A DNA stretch of 64,000 bases, taken from NCBI RefSeq assembly GCF_020283565.1, contig NC_060065.1, positions 32,042,409 through 32,106,408 on the forward strand, written 5' to 3'. The stretch comes from Trifolium pratense. Its lineage: Eukaryota > Streptophyta > Magnoliopsida > Fabales > Fabaceae. The notes under the pieces were generated by a model. It was not told the origin of the DNA. It did not search any database and saw only the letters and a program-made list of their open reading frames with translations. The translations under genes were made by a program, and so were the position numbers. This document shows, piece by piece, positions 24,047 to 35,814 of this stretch (the first letter of the stretch is position 1; every line of letters starts with the position of its first letter).

Positions 24047-26913
24047 AAATTATTTTAAACGTTTATTATATTTTATGCTAGTAGTTTATTTTAATGTCTA
24101 TGATTTTAATTTTTTTTATTTTCGTATAAGTTATGTGTCATGTACTATGTTATTTAATATATTTTCAATTTTTTTCAAATATTTTGTTGCTCTCTGATGA
24201 CTCCCCCCCTTTTTTTTTTGTTTTGTTGTCCTTGCTTTTTTCTTAGCTTTGCAACAACAAAAAATCAGCGAGGGGTTACCACCTCTTGTTACATCAAAAT
24301 CAAAATAAAAATAAAGACTAAGCAGACTGAGAGGGACATCCATAATAATATAAGAAGTTACTAAAATGGTCCATGCTGACAAAAAAAATCGACATATATA
24401 GTTGTTGACTTTGCGATAAATATGGCAAATAAAAACATTTCACTATGAGATAATAAGGATCTCAAAAATGATAGATTAGAGAGCACAAATAGTAATTGCA
24501 CTATAGTTTCACTTTAGAGTCAACTTCAAAATAAAAATGAAGTTATTGGACTAGCTTTAGACTATAAAGAAGACCACATGTTGAAATAGTGGTGGATGTT
24601 TCTAAATTACAGTAAAAACTTTTAATAAAGAATCCATTAAAATCGTGAATAAGACTACCACAAATTATTTTTTCCTTTAAGTTGTGGACACCATCCACAT
24701 TCAGCTCTCTCCTCTTTTATATATCTCGGTTTGTTGCAATCTTGATTAAGTGGACATAACTTTCAACTTTCAAAGCAATGTTGAATTCCAATTCATAGTT
24801 ACCCTAAAAACAAGAAGGTTTTTATCCCTCCAGAATTACACAGGCCTAACAGAATTACAGAGAACTGGAAGGGATAACTAAAATGGTTGACTGAAGGCTG
24901 AAGCCAACTACTAACTGAATACAACAGAAAAATAACAGCAAAATTGCTAATTGTAACAGGTGTGTTGTTCAACTGTTCTACTCCTTTTCACACTAAATGA
25001 CATTTCAAGAATTTTCTTGATGCCCATGCATTGATTTTTGGGTGTTATATACATACAACCCAGTGGAGAAAACTCTGCAACACTTGCAGGTCTGCGTGTC
25101 TAGGGATCGGCTGATCGGGATTCACTCCCGCAAAAACATTTCACCGGAGACTCGCAATTTTAATCTCACAACCCGTTTACTTTTTGAAGGTCCAAATTTT
25201 ACTGGACTCTTGTGTCTCACGACTCATGAGAGAATAATTTTTCGGGTGCTAGACATTGATAGGTGCCAAGCCAAGTCATTGAAGTTGTAAATTTTGATTC
25301 TTGAACTCAAAGTGCATAGGCATAGAAATTAGTGTGAAGCTTTGGAGTATTAGAGACAAATTCATCTTCTTCTGAGCTTCTCCTAACCCTACAAAAGCCT
25401 GGCTTTGATCCTTAAGCTTAATTTTTGCAAACTGGAACCTGCCACAATCAAAGGAGTAAATAAGGAGCTATATAAAGGTACACTTGAATAATGATTGAAA
25501 ATAACTAATGAAAACCCAAACTATTAATAAGCACTCTAAACTATTCTAAAATGGATCCATTAATCGTCATATATGCATGTCATGAATCACATGGATTTTA
25601 TTTGGGGCCAGGGTTGGGGACTATAAAACAAAAATATTAATAAAACATGAGAAAAATCGACAGTGTGATATGTTTTCTTGCCTACTTGGGGGTGGTCTGT
25701 TGCTTACTCGGTCAAGCCAAAGAGTTTCCTACTTAGTGGTTGGCATATGATATGAGCAACAATATAATGAGTAATGACACCCCAATGCCCAAGTCAATAA
25801 CAGGAAAATTACGGCTAAATGTTTAGGTTAGAGACTTAGAGTTGAACATACCTGATTACCTGAGTGCACTCTCATTAGACAACTCAAATAGGCGTGGCAC
25901 TGTGGTCATGGTCCTTGATAGGGAACCATGACAGATAACAAGTAGAAATGTCAAGCATTTGGTAGGACAACGGTTGAACAAAACTGTTCCATTTAAATCT
26001 ATTTATGAGAGTTTTCAGATCTTGAGCCAACCAGGTCAGAGGCTCAGAGATCTTTCTGGCTTGAGCATTTTGGGGTGTAGTTAAGTAGTGGACCTTGGCC
26101 CACACAATAACTTGATACATCCTCTCTGCAAACAGTATAACTAATTGGAATCAATTATCGGTTTGAACGAAAAATAACCTTATCCATCCTCTCTTTAACC
26201 AACACAAACAATTACAGTCACACTTAATAATGTTTTAAAATATACAAACGTAACAGCAATCAAGACTTTGCAGTAGACAAGTAATAGTTGGCAATTACTA
26301 ATTCATTTGTCAAACTGTATTGGAAAATCAAGGGGCGGCGGAAGACTTTATCAGTTGAATAAAAGGCAAATGAAGATATTTTTTCCTATGAAACGTTCTT
26401 TGATTCAGCTACCGTAGCATGACAGTTAAAAGATTCTTGTGTATTACGTATAAATTATAATATATATCAATTTAGTATACTAACAATTATAGGAAAAATA
26501 TGGTCCGCTTATAATAACAGATTGTTCTGATCGAACAAGGAATATATGTCTCCCACAGCATGTCACTCAAAATTAAGTAATAAAACTCCGAATAGTTACA
26601 GCTTAGAAGTGAGTGATAGTTTTAGGAGTATTTTAGCCTATCTATTTCTGGAAGGGTAAAACATAAGCAAAATCCATGAACATGAGAAAATTTCTTCCTA
26701 CGAAAAATATCAATCATGTTGTCCATATATACCACAAATATGCCTGAAACTCAGGAATCAGACACACAAAAAACGGCAGATGAGAAACATAAAATGACAT
26801 AGCAAGAAGAGAAGTTTTGGAGGAATGGGGAAACAGATATTTACCAGTTGACTTGCTTCAACACTCAAAACACTAACTAGTGATCCAAAAGAATGACCGG
26901 TAAATACATGCTT
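24047..26913. other. Long intergenic stretch, no gene supported
   Basis: The DNA is AT-rich with only short open frames. The frame at 25042-25290 has a locally higher GC content and irregular composition but no recognisable domain. The right end of the Harbinger element must lie somewhere near 24180-24300. Confidence 0.45.
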
Positions 26914-27003
26914 CCTTTCATGTAATCAATGCCAGGTTGACTCTACTAGAAATCAATTCCTTTCATGTAAAAAATGCCAGGTGACTACTAGAAATCAAAT
27001 CAC
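26914..27003. repeat. 45 bp tandem duplication downstream of the PPR gene
   Basis: A unit starting CCTTTCATGTAA and ending CTAGAAATCAA(A/T)T is present at 26914 and 26959 with small changes and a short deletion in the second copy. It lies in the 3' flank of the minus-strand PPR gene. Confidence 0.75.
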
Positions 27004-27049
27004 CCCAACATGAGTAAGGCCCTCACTTTCCAGTTGTCTAGCTGAACAA

Positions 27050-28660
27050 TCAAGCAGATAGTGACCTGGCATGTCCATTGAATCCCTCGCCGATCCAACT
27101 ATTCCCATCTTCCTTGACCAACCTTTTTGTCCTCATTATGCTTCTCAATTTTTCAACACAATCCCACCTACCACTGGCGGCATAAAAGTTTGATACAAGT
27201 ACAATATTGCTAGCTTTGTCAGGTTCCAACTGCAAGAGATGTTTTGCAGCAAACTCGCCTCTTTCAAAATCTTGACTAAGACTGCAAGCATTCAACAATG
27301 CTATCCATACTCCTGCAGTGGGTCTAGTACTCCAATCAATCATATTTTGATAAGCGGACCATACTTCTTCTATTTTACCGGCTCGGCCTAAGATATCTAT
27401 GAAGCATGCGTAGTGCTCCGGTTCCGGTTCAATGCCATAGTTCTCCTTCAACATAGTGAAACATTTTTTTCCTTCCTCCACCAGGCCAGAGTGACCACAA
27501 GCTGATAAAACAGACAAAAAAGTCACAGAATTTGGCAAGACCTCACTGCTATCCTCCGTCATCTTCTGAAAGAGCTTGACAGCTTCATGCCCACACCCAT
27601 TTCTTCCATACGCATCAATCATACAAGTCCATGAAATCACATCCTTTCGACAAATTCCATCAAACACTGACCGGGCAAGCAAAATCTTCCCACATTTAGC
27701 GTACATGTCCAACAATACATTACATAATTGGGTCTCAAAAGTAAAACCCCTACGAACCGCAACACAATGCACCTGTTTCCCAGTCAACAAATCCAACTTC
27801 TCAGAGCAACAACCCAAAACACTAGTAAGTGCAACTACATTAGGCTTCACCAAGCCCATAACTTTAAACGCCTCACCATATCTCCCATTTCTAATACACC
27901 CAGAAACCAATGAATTATGCATCATATCATCTTTCCAACCTTTCAAACCATAAAACACATCCAAAGCATGATCAACACACCCAACACTACAATAAAAATC
28001 AATAAGAGCAGTACTCAAAACAACTAAATCCCTCCCTAAACACACAACCAAACCATGAACCTGCCTACCAAGTTCCAAAGCCTTCAAAGAAGCACAACAC
28101 TTCAAAACAGAACACAAAGTAAACTCACTAAACTCAACATTCTCCCTCCCCATTTCCCTTAAAACACCAATCACCTCACTCGGTTTACCACACCGCAAAA
28201 AACACGAAAGCAAAGCATTCCAAGCAACAACATCTCTATGAAGCATTTCATCAAACACCTTAAGGGAATCCTTCAATGACCCATGTCTTGAGTACATATC
28301 AAGCATTGCAGTTTTTGGAACAGTTCCAGAATCTGAACCAGTTCTGATCATTTGTGCGTGGAACTGTTTACCGAGTGATGGAGAAGATGGGCGTAAAAGA
28401 GGAGTGAATGTGTGAGCATCGATGTCGGAGCGTATGCGGCGGAGAGAGATGAAGAGGTTCCATGCGGAGATGGGTTGACCACGGCGGACGTAGGAGGTGA
28501 TGATGGAGTTGAGTTCGGAAATGGGTCGGTGGAGGAGTTGGTGGTGGTCGGAGAGAGAGTGAAAGTGAGATGAATAATTTGAAGCTAATGGCCGCGACGC
28601 TGCACGCATCAGCATCTTCTTCTGAATTAAACCTGCAAAGTACAAACGATTAACTAACAT
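27050..28660 (-). CDS. PLS-class (E-type) pentatricopeptide repeat protein
   Basis: This is an intronless 536 aa frame, typical of plant PPR genes. Repeats are visible throughout, for example DVVAWNALLSCFLRCGKPSE, LCNVLLDMYAKCGKILLARS, DVISWTCMIDAYGRNGCGHE and PNSVTFLSVLSACGHSGLVE. They alternate P, L and S types, and an E/E+-like tail follows (GVWIALLNACSLSQDFERGE, then ASNIVLVSNFYAASGRWDCV). No DYW deaminase domain follows. The closest protein I recall is the Arabidopsis At5g66500 product, annotated as mitochondrial; this is from memory. Such proteins bind organellar RNA, often for C-to-U editing. The start could be Met1 (28660) or Met16 (28615); the latter opens a more Arg/Ser-rich, targeting-like peptide. 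Confidence 0.92.
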   Translation of the reverse strand: MLVNRLYFAGLIQKKMLMRAASRPLASNYSSHFHSLSDHHQLLHRPISELNSIITSYVRRGQPISAWNLFISLRRIRSDIDAHTFTPLLRPSSPSLGKQFHAQMIRTGSDSGTVPKTAMLDMYSRHGSLKDSLKVFDEMLHRDVVAWNALLSCFLRCGKPSEVIGVLREMGRENVEFSEFTLCSVLKCCASLKALELGRQVHGLVVCLGRDLVVLSTALIDFYCSVGCVDHALDVFYGLKGWKDDMMHNSLVSGCIRNGRYGEAFKVMGLVKPNVVALTSVLGCCSEKLDLLTGKQVHCVAVRRGFTFETQLCNVLLDMYAKCGKILLARSVFDGICRKDVISWTCMIDAYGRNGCGHEAVKLFQKMTEDSSEVLPNSVTFLSVLSACGHSGLVEEGKKCFTMLKENYGIEPEPEHYACFIDILGRAGKIEEVWSAYQNMIDWSTRPTAGVWIALLNACSLSQDFERGEFAAKHLLQLEPDKASNIVLVSNFYAASGRWDCVEKLRSIMRTKRLVKEDGNSWIGEGFNGHARSLSA

Positions 28661-31283
28661 AACCTTTTAAATTTTTTGTTAACTGAATTTTTCTAACTCC
28701 AAAGATCTGGTTTAGTGGTAAAAAGACATGTCTCGAATTTGAGAGATTCTCGTTAGAATTCTCCTAATGTTAAACCTGCACACACTGATTAGTTCAATTT
28801 CCAGCAATTATGATCGAAAATGCACGCCGAACCATACTAAGCAGTCTTGCACACAATGATACTTTGTTTTTAAAAGGATGCTAACTCAAGTTCAATAACA
28901 AACCTATGATAACTACTAGACTCAAATATTGAAGGAATTTTTTGTATTTAAAATATGCTTATACCAAAAAGACTCTCTTTAAATTTTTATTCACGGCCTT
29001 CTAATATTAGTTTGATGCAGTAGTCAATTTTCACCCTTAGGTAGTTTTTTATTTTATTCATAATTTTACACTAAAATTTTTTTAATCCAAATTATTCAAA
29101 CATAAATTCATAAAAATACTTCTATTTATTCATAAAAAAAGTTATGTAATTAATAAATTCTGATTGTTTTTATTCCACCTAATCAAACCCATACTCCTAC
29201 TATTTTTTATTCCACCTAATCAACCCATTCTCCTATTATTAACCTACTAGGAATAAACTCGTGCGTTGCACGGGTTCGATTAAAATATATAATTAAAATA
29301 TTTTTATAAATAAAAAAATAATGATTGTGATAACTATAATCACATATAGTTAAATAATATATATTATTTTAAAATATGATTATGTTTAATATTAGTATAT
29401 GAGTAAAAAAAGGTTGTTTAGAAATATTAGATTTTTTATTATATCATAGTTTGTTTATAGTTTAATGTAATAAATCTCTTATAATATTTCATAAGTTTGA
29501 AAGGATGTATCATTTTTTATTTTATTAGTGTAATCATATAAGATTTTAGTTTTCTTTATATGAGTTGCAATTTTATAATCAAATGTCACTTTGTTTTTTA
29601 TTTTTGATGTATTCCTTATTTTATTATTTTCAATAAGAGTTGGAGGCATACCTAATTATACTTGTAGACAATATTGCTCATGAGAAATGTTAAAATAAGT
29701 TTTGATTATAGAATATGATTCATATATGGTGGCTTTGCCTATTTGTTCCGCGTGATCTCATTTTTTGAAAATTATGTATCAAATAGTGTATTTGCTTACT
29801 ACGTTATATGCAATTTAAGGTTCCAAATAGCTTATCTACTTACTCATCTCTCGTTCTCTTGGAGTTTATTCTCACTATTCACTTGGTGAAATTTTATTCC
29901 AACTTTATTAGTCCCAATTTTTTAGTCTATTGTTTGGTTGACATTTTATTTTGCTTGGTCCTTTTGTTTTTGGTTTGTTTTTCTTTTTATTGGCGAGGTT
30001 TGTGTCTCTTCAAAATTATTGTTAGTTTTTGTCCCTCTTATTTAATATTTTATTGAACATTTATTTTATTTTTCTTATTATATTATATAAACTCAAATAT
30101 TTGTTGTTGTTAATATATAAGTTTGGACGAAGATTTTATATATTTGAATTTAGGTTTAGTTATTTGGTTAAGGTAAATAAAGTCTTATAGATGAATTTAA
30201 GATTTAACATGTGTCATCTTCTTATTTGCTTAAAGAAATGTCATCTTATTCTTATAAATATTCCACTATTTTATTTTCAGCCGTAACGTAAACAATCTTT
30301 TAGAATATGTACTTAATTTATCCAAAAAATTATATTATTATGTAAATTAAATTAATAATTTTTGAATTATTGGTGAATTTTAGTTGTGTGTAAATATGTT
30401 TAAATATATGTGTGATTATATTTTCTAAATATATGTAAATATATTTTAACATCTACGGTTTTAATAATTTTTAAAATTTATTTTGACAAATGAGCATCAA
30501 CAATTTTTATTTAATAATTTTTGTCTTTTTTTAATTTAATTTAGAAAACTTTTAGTACAATTCTAAGTGGGAGGAAAAAGTATTTAGCACAATTCTTTTC
30601 ATCGATTCATTTTATGGTTGTAAGAATAAGATGACATGCGTAGATTAAAATAGGACCGTCTATTAAAATTCATATATATTCATATTGAACCATCTAGGAT
30701 TAGGCAAATGTTATACGATAAATGCATGAAGATTATATATTTGGACAACCTCTAAGTCAAGTTGAATCAATATACTTCTTGCATGTATTACAATTATAAG
30801 AACCGCATGACTTGGGTGTCAACTACAAAAAAAAAAACTTATTTTAATTTCTACTTTGCTTTTATTTCTATATTTCTCTTGATCGAGATCAAGTAGATCA
30901 CCTACACATTGTAGACAATATAATATTTAAAAATGAGACACATATTTATATTTCTAAATTATTTGGATTGTCCTCTTTTAATTGAATGTCTCCAACATCA
31001 ATATACCCTCGATCTATATAAATTTTAAGGCACTTCAAAATCAATAAATAGAAGTCTCTTTTATCCTCTTCAACTTAGTCACATGAAAAAAAATAATTAT
31101 ATTCCTATTAATCAACAATTTTTTATACAAATCTTCTACCTTATATAAAATAATAAATGAAAAAGAAAATAAGAAACAAATAAGCTAAAACATTAGACTA
31201 ATAAAATAATAAATGAAAAAGAAAAGTTGTCTAATTACAAACATTATATCAATAAAAAAAATGATGGTTTACAAACTCCCATT
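28661..31283. other. Gene-free AT-rich DNA
   Basis: There is no coding region. Small structures noted are a roughly 38 bp tandem repeat (TTTTATTCCACCTAATCAA at 29167 and 29204) and the palindrome at 29256-29276. The rest is A/T-rich sequence without recognisable features. Confidence 0.5.
29256..29276. repeat. GTGC-GTT-GCAC palindrome typical of a dispersed plant element
   Basis: The arms AACTCGTGC and GCACGGGTT pair with one mismatch around a GTT loop. The motif CGTGCGTTGCACGGGTT is one I recognise from dispersed plant repeats, but no second end or target duplication could be located. Confidence 0.4.
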
Positions 31284-31536
31284 TAGAGCTGTAAAAAGGG
31301 CCTTAAGGGGCCGGCCCTTTAAGGGGCGGACCCACTTATTCCTGATTATTAATTTTATTTAAATTTTAAACACAGTTTTTTTAGGGTGCCGATCGTGGAC
31401 AGTGCTGATTGAAGAAAACGAGAATAAGTTCACGACACTAGAAAAATTGTTTAAAATTTAAATAAAATTAATAATCAGGAATAAGTGGGTCCGCCCCTTA
31501 AAGGGCCGGCCCCTTAAGGCCCTTTTTACAGCTCTA
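31284..31536. mobile_element. hAT-type foldback MITE with 8 bp target-site duplication
   Basis: The 253 bp element starts TAGAGCTGTAAAAAGGGCC and ends with its exact inverse. The terminal inverted repeats are 89 bp long (31284-31372 and 31448-31536) with no mismatch seen by eye, leaving a 75 bp unique centre. It is flanked by CTCCCATT on both sides (31276-31283 and 31537-31544). An 8 bp duplication and TAGRGSTG-like ends are the signature of hAT transposons. It has no coding capacity. The perfect arms imply a young insertion. Confidence 0.95.
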
Positions 31537-31544
31537 CTCCCATT

Positions 31545-34500
31545 AGAGTTAAATACATATCCTTACATGAGGTGTCATTTCATAGGCTTTATAAGGAGCA
31601 AGGATGCAACGTAAGCAAAAATAGAAGTATGTTTTATCCTGTTCTCCTCCTTCACATGAAAAAATAGTCATATTCATATTAATCGATTCAACTCAAAGTT
31701 TAATTAATCATCGAACAAAACACCGGTTGATATTTAAAAAAATATCCAACCTAAAAAAGAAATATAAAAAATTATTAGAGATGTTCTAAACTCAGAGTAG
31801 TAGAAAAATTCCAATTTACAAACATATTAATAGACAACTATCACATATATGTATATCAATTTCTTAATCAATCACATGTAGACATACCTGATATTCTAAG
31901 AGGTTAGACACCATCACCTACCAAGGACAAAAACCAATATACTTATGATGTAACTATATATATGCACACGATAGCTTTTAAATCAATTCAAGAGACTATA
32001 ATGTGTAACTTTAACATATGGAAGGTGAAGATGCATAACTTTTTCTCATGGAGATGTCAGACAAAGAAACCATAGAGTTTTTGCCATGAGATAGATAAAT
32101 TAAAATTTTGTTAAAACATAGAAGCTAGACTTAAATGTAAATTTACATATTCAATATGGTGGTGATAATTAGCTTTTGGGTTAACTTTATATAGAGCTTG
32201 TGTTTGATAATTAGCTAAATTTACATATTCAATATTAGTGTCTCGAAGAATTCTTTGTTTTCAATTGCATTAATAGGGAATTGTAACATACAATATATAT
32301 TTTAATAATATATTGCAATGCAATTAATAAAACAATAACATGATGCATCGTTCCACCTTTCATTGCTTGCAATTAATTTTTGTCTCAATTCAACAACAAT
32401 AAATTGTGTTAGTTTTTTTTTAATATATTATTATTGTTTATTATTTATTATTAGAGTAACTCTATTATATGAAATATGAAAAAGTTTTAATAGAGATTGT
32501 AAACTTTTTTTATAGAGTGCCACATCTAATTTCTTTTGAAAATCTATCCAATTTTTGATAATTCTAATGGATATGTATAAATCGATATCGATAGTTGGTC
32601 CCTTTTAATTAAATTTTTCATTTGTCATTTAGGGACCAATTAACTATGAAATGAAGAGAATTCCAATAGTCTTAGACACTTTTTTTTTTCTTTCTTAGTA
32701 TTGAAAGAATATATTTTGTGGTTATATTGGTCTCTTTTAATTAAATTTTTCATTTAGGAACCAATTAACTATGCAATGAAGAGAGACACACGTTTTTTTT
32801 ATTAGTATTGAAAGAATTTCAATAGTCATGAATATTTTGTGGTTATATAAATCTTATATATTAGTTGGTCCCTTTTAATTTAATTTTTCATTTTAGTTAG
32901 TTGGTCCCTTGTGTAAGAAGTTATATAGTGATAATTTGATATATTGATAATTAAAATTAAAATGATTTAATTTAATTAAAAGAGATGATGAAAATGTTTT
33001 TTAATAGAGATTGTAAACTTTTCTTACAGTATAAAGGTGATAAAAAAAATTTGGGGCCTAAATCCTTTACCAAAAAAATTATTTTTGGGGGTCTAAATCT
33101 AGGGCTTCAACACCCTCCACCTGTTCGAAAGTACAAAAAGAATTTAACATTCAACATGTCATCATATTCTTAAGACTATCTCACTATGTACTCACTCATA
33201 ACTATAATATCTTATCTCCTAAATACTATTATGCTTAGAGAATAATTTAAATAATAAAATAGATAAATATAATATAACATTTTATATTACTTATTAAGAT
33301 TTCTTTGCCTTTTATTTGTCAGAATTATTTAGCTAGTGGTTTTGTTTATCATTTTCACCATATGCTTAATTCTTTTTCTTTTCTATTTTGGTTTAATTTT
33401 ATTTTTCTTAGTGAGGTTTATGCCACTATCATCTCTTTAATTTGTCTGCATCTTTAATTTTATGTGTCTTTTTAAGCAATGGAATATCAAAATTAGTAGT
33501 TAAAATGTTGGTGTAATAAAAAAGTATAAATTGTAAAGTAGTGACTAAATTGCTACGCCACTTTTCCTTCATCAATCAAACAAAATATTTGTCTTAGAAA
33601 CTAAATTGAATCTTACGATTTTTCTTAGTGACTTAAATGAGTTTATTCTAAAAGTAATAAAGAAATTAAAATACAACTTAGCTCAATTGCAAACTTGAAA
33701 ACCTTCGTACCAGCCCAATCCACTTATTTGAATCCTAACCAAGATGATTAAGCATATGAAAACACCTCTAACCAAGTAGAGATTAAATTCTTCCAAATTT
33801 GCTTCATACGACCAACTTGTATTACATTTCCAAATCTTCTCTATTAAAACCAAGTACCACTAAAAAAAGTTAAGAAATTGCAGTTATATATATTTTTCAT
33901 TGTCGCAATGTTATTCTTGAATATACATTTCATTGCTATATTTGAAAGAAAAAAAAGAACCTATCCCAAAAACAATGAGGAAAATACATTTGAAAATAGA
34001 ATTACATTTTTCCTTGAAACAATAAGATAGTGTAGTTGATTTACTCAAGAATAGACATGACTTGATGAAATTACTATAAAGAAGGTTAGAAAACACAAAA
34101 AAGAAAAAAATAAGATTACAAAATATGAGACCATGGACAAGTAGTGATATGTGAGTATCAATATTTATAAAGACCATTGTGGTAAAACATACAGTTTTTT
34201 TTTTATTTATAATTATTGAAAGGAACTCCAACAATCATGAGGGTTAATTGTATAATATAATAATAATAATTTTGCAGTTATAGTTGCATCATATGAATAC
34301 CTAAGGGTCAATCATAATTGTTTTTATCCCTTGTAATTAATCGTTTGATTTTTTTTTTTTGATAAGCTAATCGTTTGATTGTTGATTTAACCTCTTGCAA
34401 TGTGTAATAATATATTAATATGATTTATCTTGGGCTTTTTTAGAAAATTAGATTATATATATTTAATAACAATACTAAAAATTATATATACATATAATTT

Positions 34501-35814
34501 ATATGTACATATTTTAGTGACATATGGATATATTTTTTTGGTTTTTACGTATGAATGTTTTATTGATCCATATATACGAATTAAGTTTTTTATTTGGGCA
34601 AGTATATGAATATTTAGGTTACACTTAATTATTTAGTCATTTACGTTTTCTATTAATCCATATTTATCATTTTATATATGCCAAAATATAGTCTTTTGGA
34701 ATTATGGGGATTTCTTTTTCTATTCATGTATTAATCATTAGACATGAAATTTAATTTGTGGAGGATAAATTTTATTTTAGATATTTTTAATAATAATTAA
34801 GAGAAGTTGGTAAATTTTCAATAAAAATATGGAGTTTTTTTAGAGGTGCCACATCATCACAATGAAGGCCTATGAGCAATTCAACCTTCCTTTTACTGGT
34901 AAAAGATTTTAGGCTTTGAGATAGTCAAAAACCTATGATAGTAGCACCTACGTATGAATATGGACAAACACACACTTTGATGAAAAGTCAAAAGTACATT
35001 TTCTACTTAAAAAAATGTAGAAAAGTGGATGGCTTCCACTCCCTGCCAAAACTAAGACAAAATTGGCTCATTTGTTTATTTTTTATATTTTATAATAACA
35101 TTGTCAATAAAAATTGAAATTTAGGATCAATACATATTATTCAAATTTCTCACCCCTAACTATTTATTTATTTATTTATTTTATGTTCACACTAATTTCT
35201 CAAAATAAAAAAAGAGGCACACTTGTTTATTTATTTATTTTTATCGAAATAGCTAATTGTAAAACATAAAAATACACTAGTAGAATTTAATAACTATTCC
35301 ACGTAATTTACAATTTTAGAAAAAAACCAGTAGAATTTAATAATCAATCCACTAAACTGTTATAATTTAAAATTCAATTGTAATATATAATAAAAAATTG
35401 TTTCAAGCAGAATTTAAATTCTTTTTTTTTTTAACAATGCAGAATTTTAATTCAAATTCTTTCGTTAAAGTTATCTAGATATAAATTTTTGTTATTTAAC
35501 AATATAAAAATTTAATTAAGTAAAAATAAATAAAAATTTAATATTTAAAAAGGAAAAAGAGCTAGAACTAGAGTTTCCGTGTTGAAGTTAGAGAGTCGAC
35601 AAGAAACAGAATTGAAAGGTAAAAAAAGGAAAGAGAGATATAACTAAATTAAATTTAATTTTTAGTTAGAATCACATTCACATCATCATCATCATCAATT
35701 ACGTAAAATATTAATCGAAGCAGAAAATAAAAAATAAACACAGTATCATCATTCTGTGAAGAACATAACAGAACAATCGAATCGAATCAAATTCTTCCAC
35801 CGTAAACCACCAGA
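31545..35814. other. Gene-free AT-rich DNA and NHX upstream region
   Basis: There is no coding region. A degenerate repeat lies at 32595-32910. The last part (from about 35560) is a less AT-biased leader with (CAT)n near 35680, probably the promoter and 5' UTR of the NHX gene. No individual promoter element can be supported. Confidence 0.5.
32595..32910. repeat. Degenerate repeat, 2-3 copies, spacing 132-148 bp
   Basis: The phrase TTGGTCCCTTTTAATTAAAT recurs at 32595, 32727 and 32875 with changes. The first two copies are each followed by matching blocks (AGGGACCAATTAACTATG, AGTATTGAAAGAAT, TATTTTGTGGTTATA). The copies differ by small indels, so this is an old local duplication. Confidence 0.65.

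Noticed and set aside
25042..25290. 82-codon open frame with higher GC content
   Set aside because: No domain, no splice partners and no upstream promoter signal; treated as chance or decayed repeat.
28691..28770. SINE-like A and B boxes (TCTGGTTTAGTGGTAAA, then a TCTCGAATTT word)
   Set aside because: The B box is too far from consensus and no tail or target duplication is visible.
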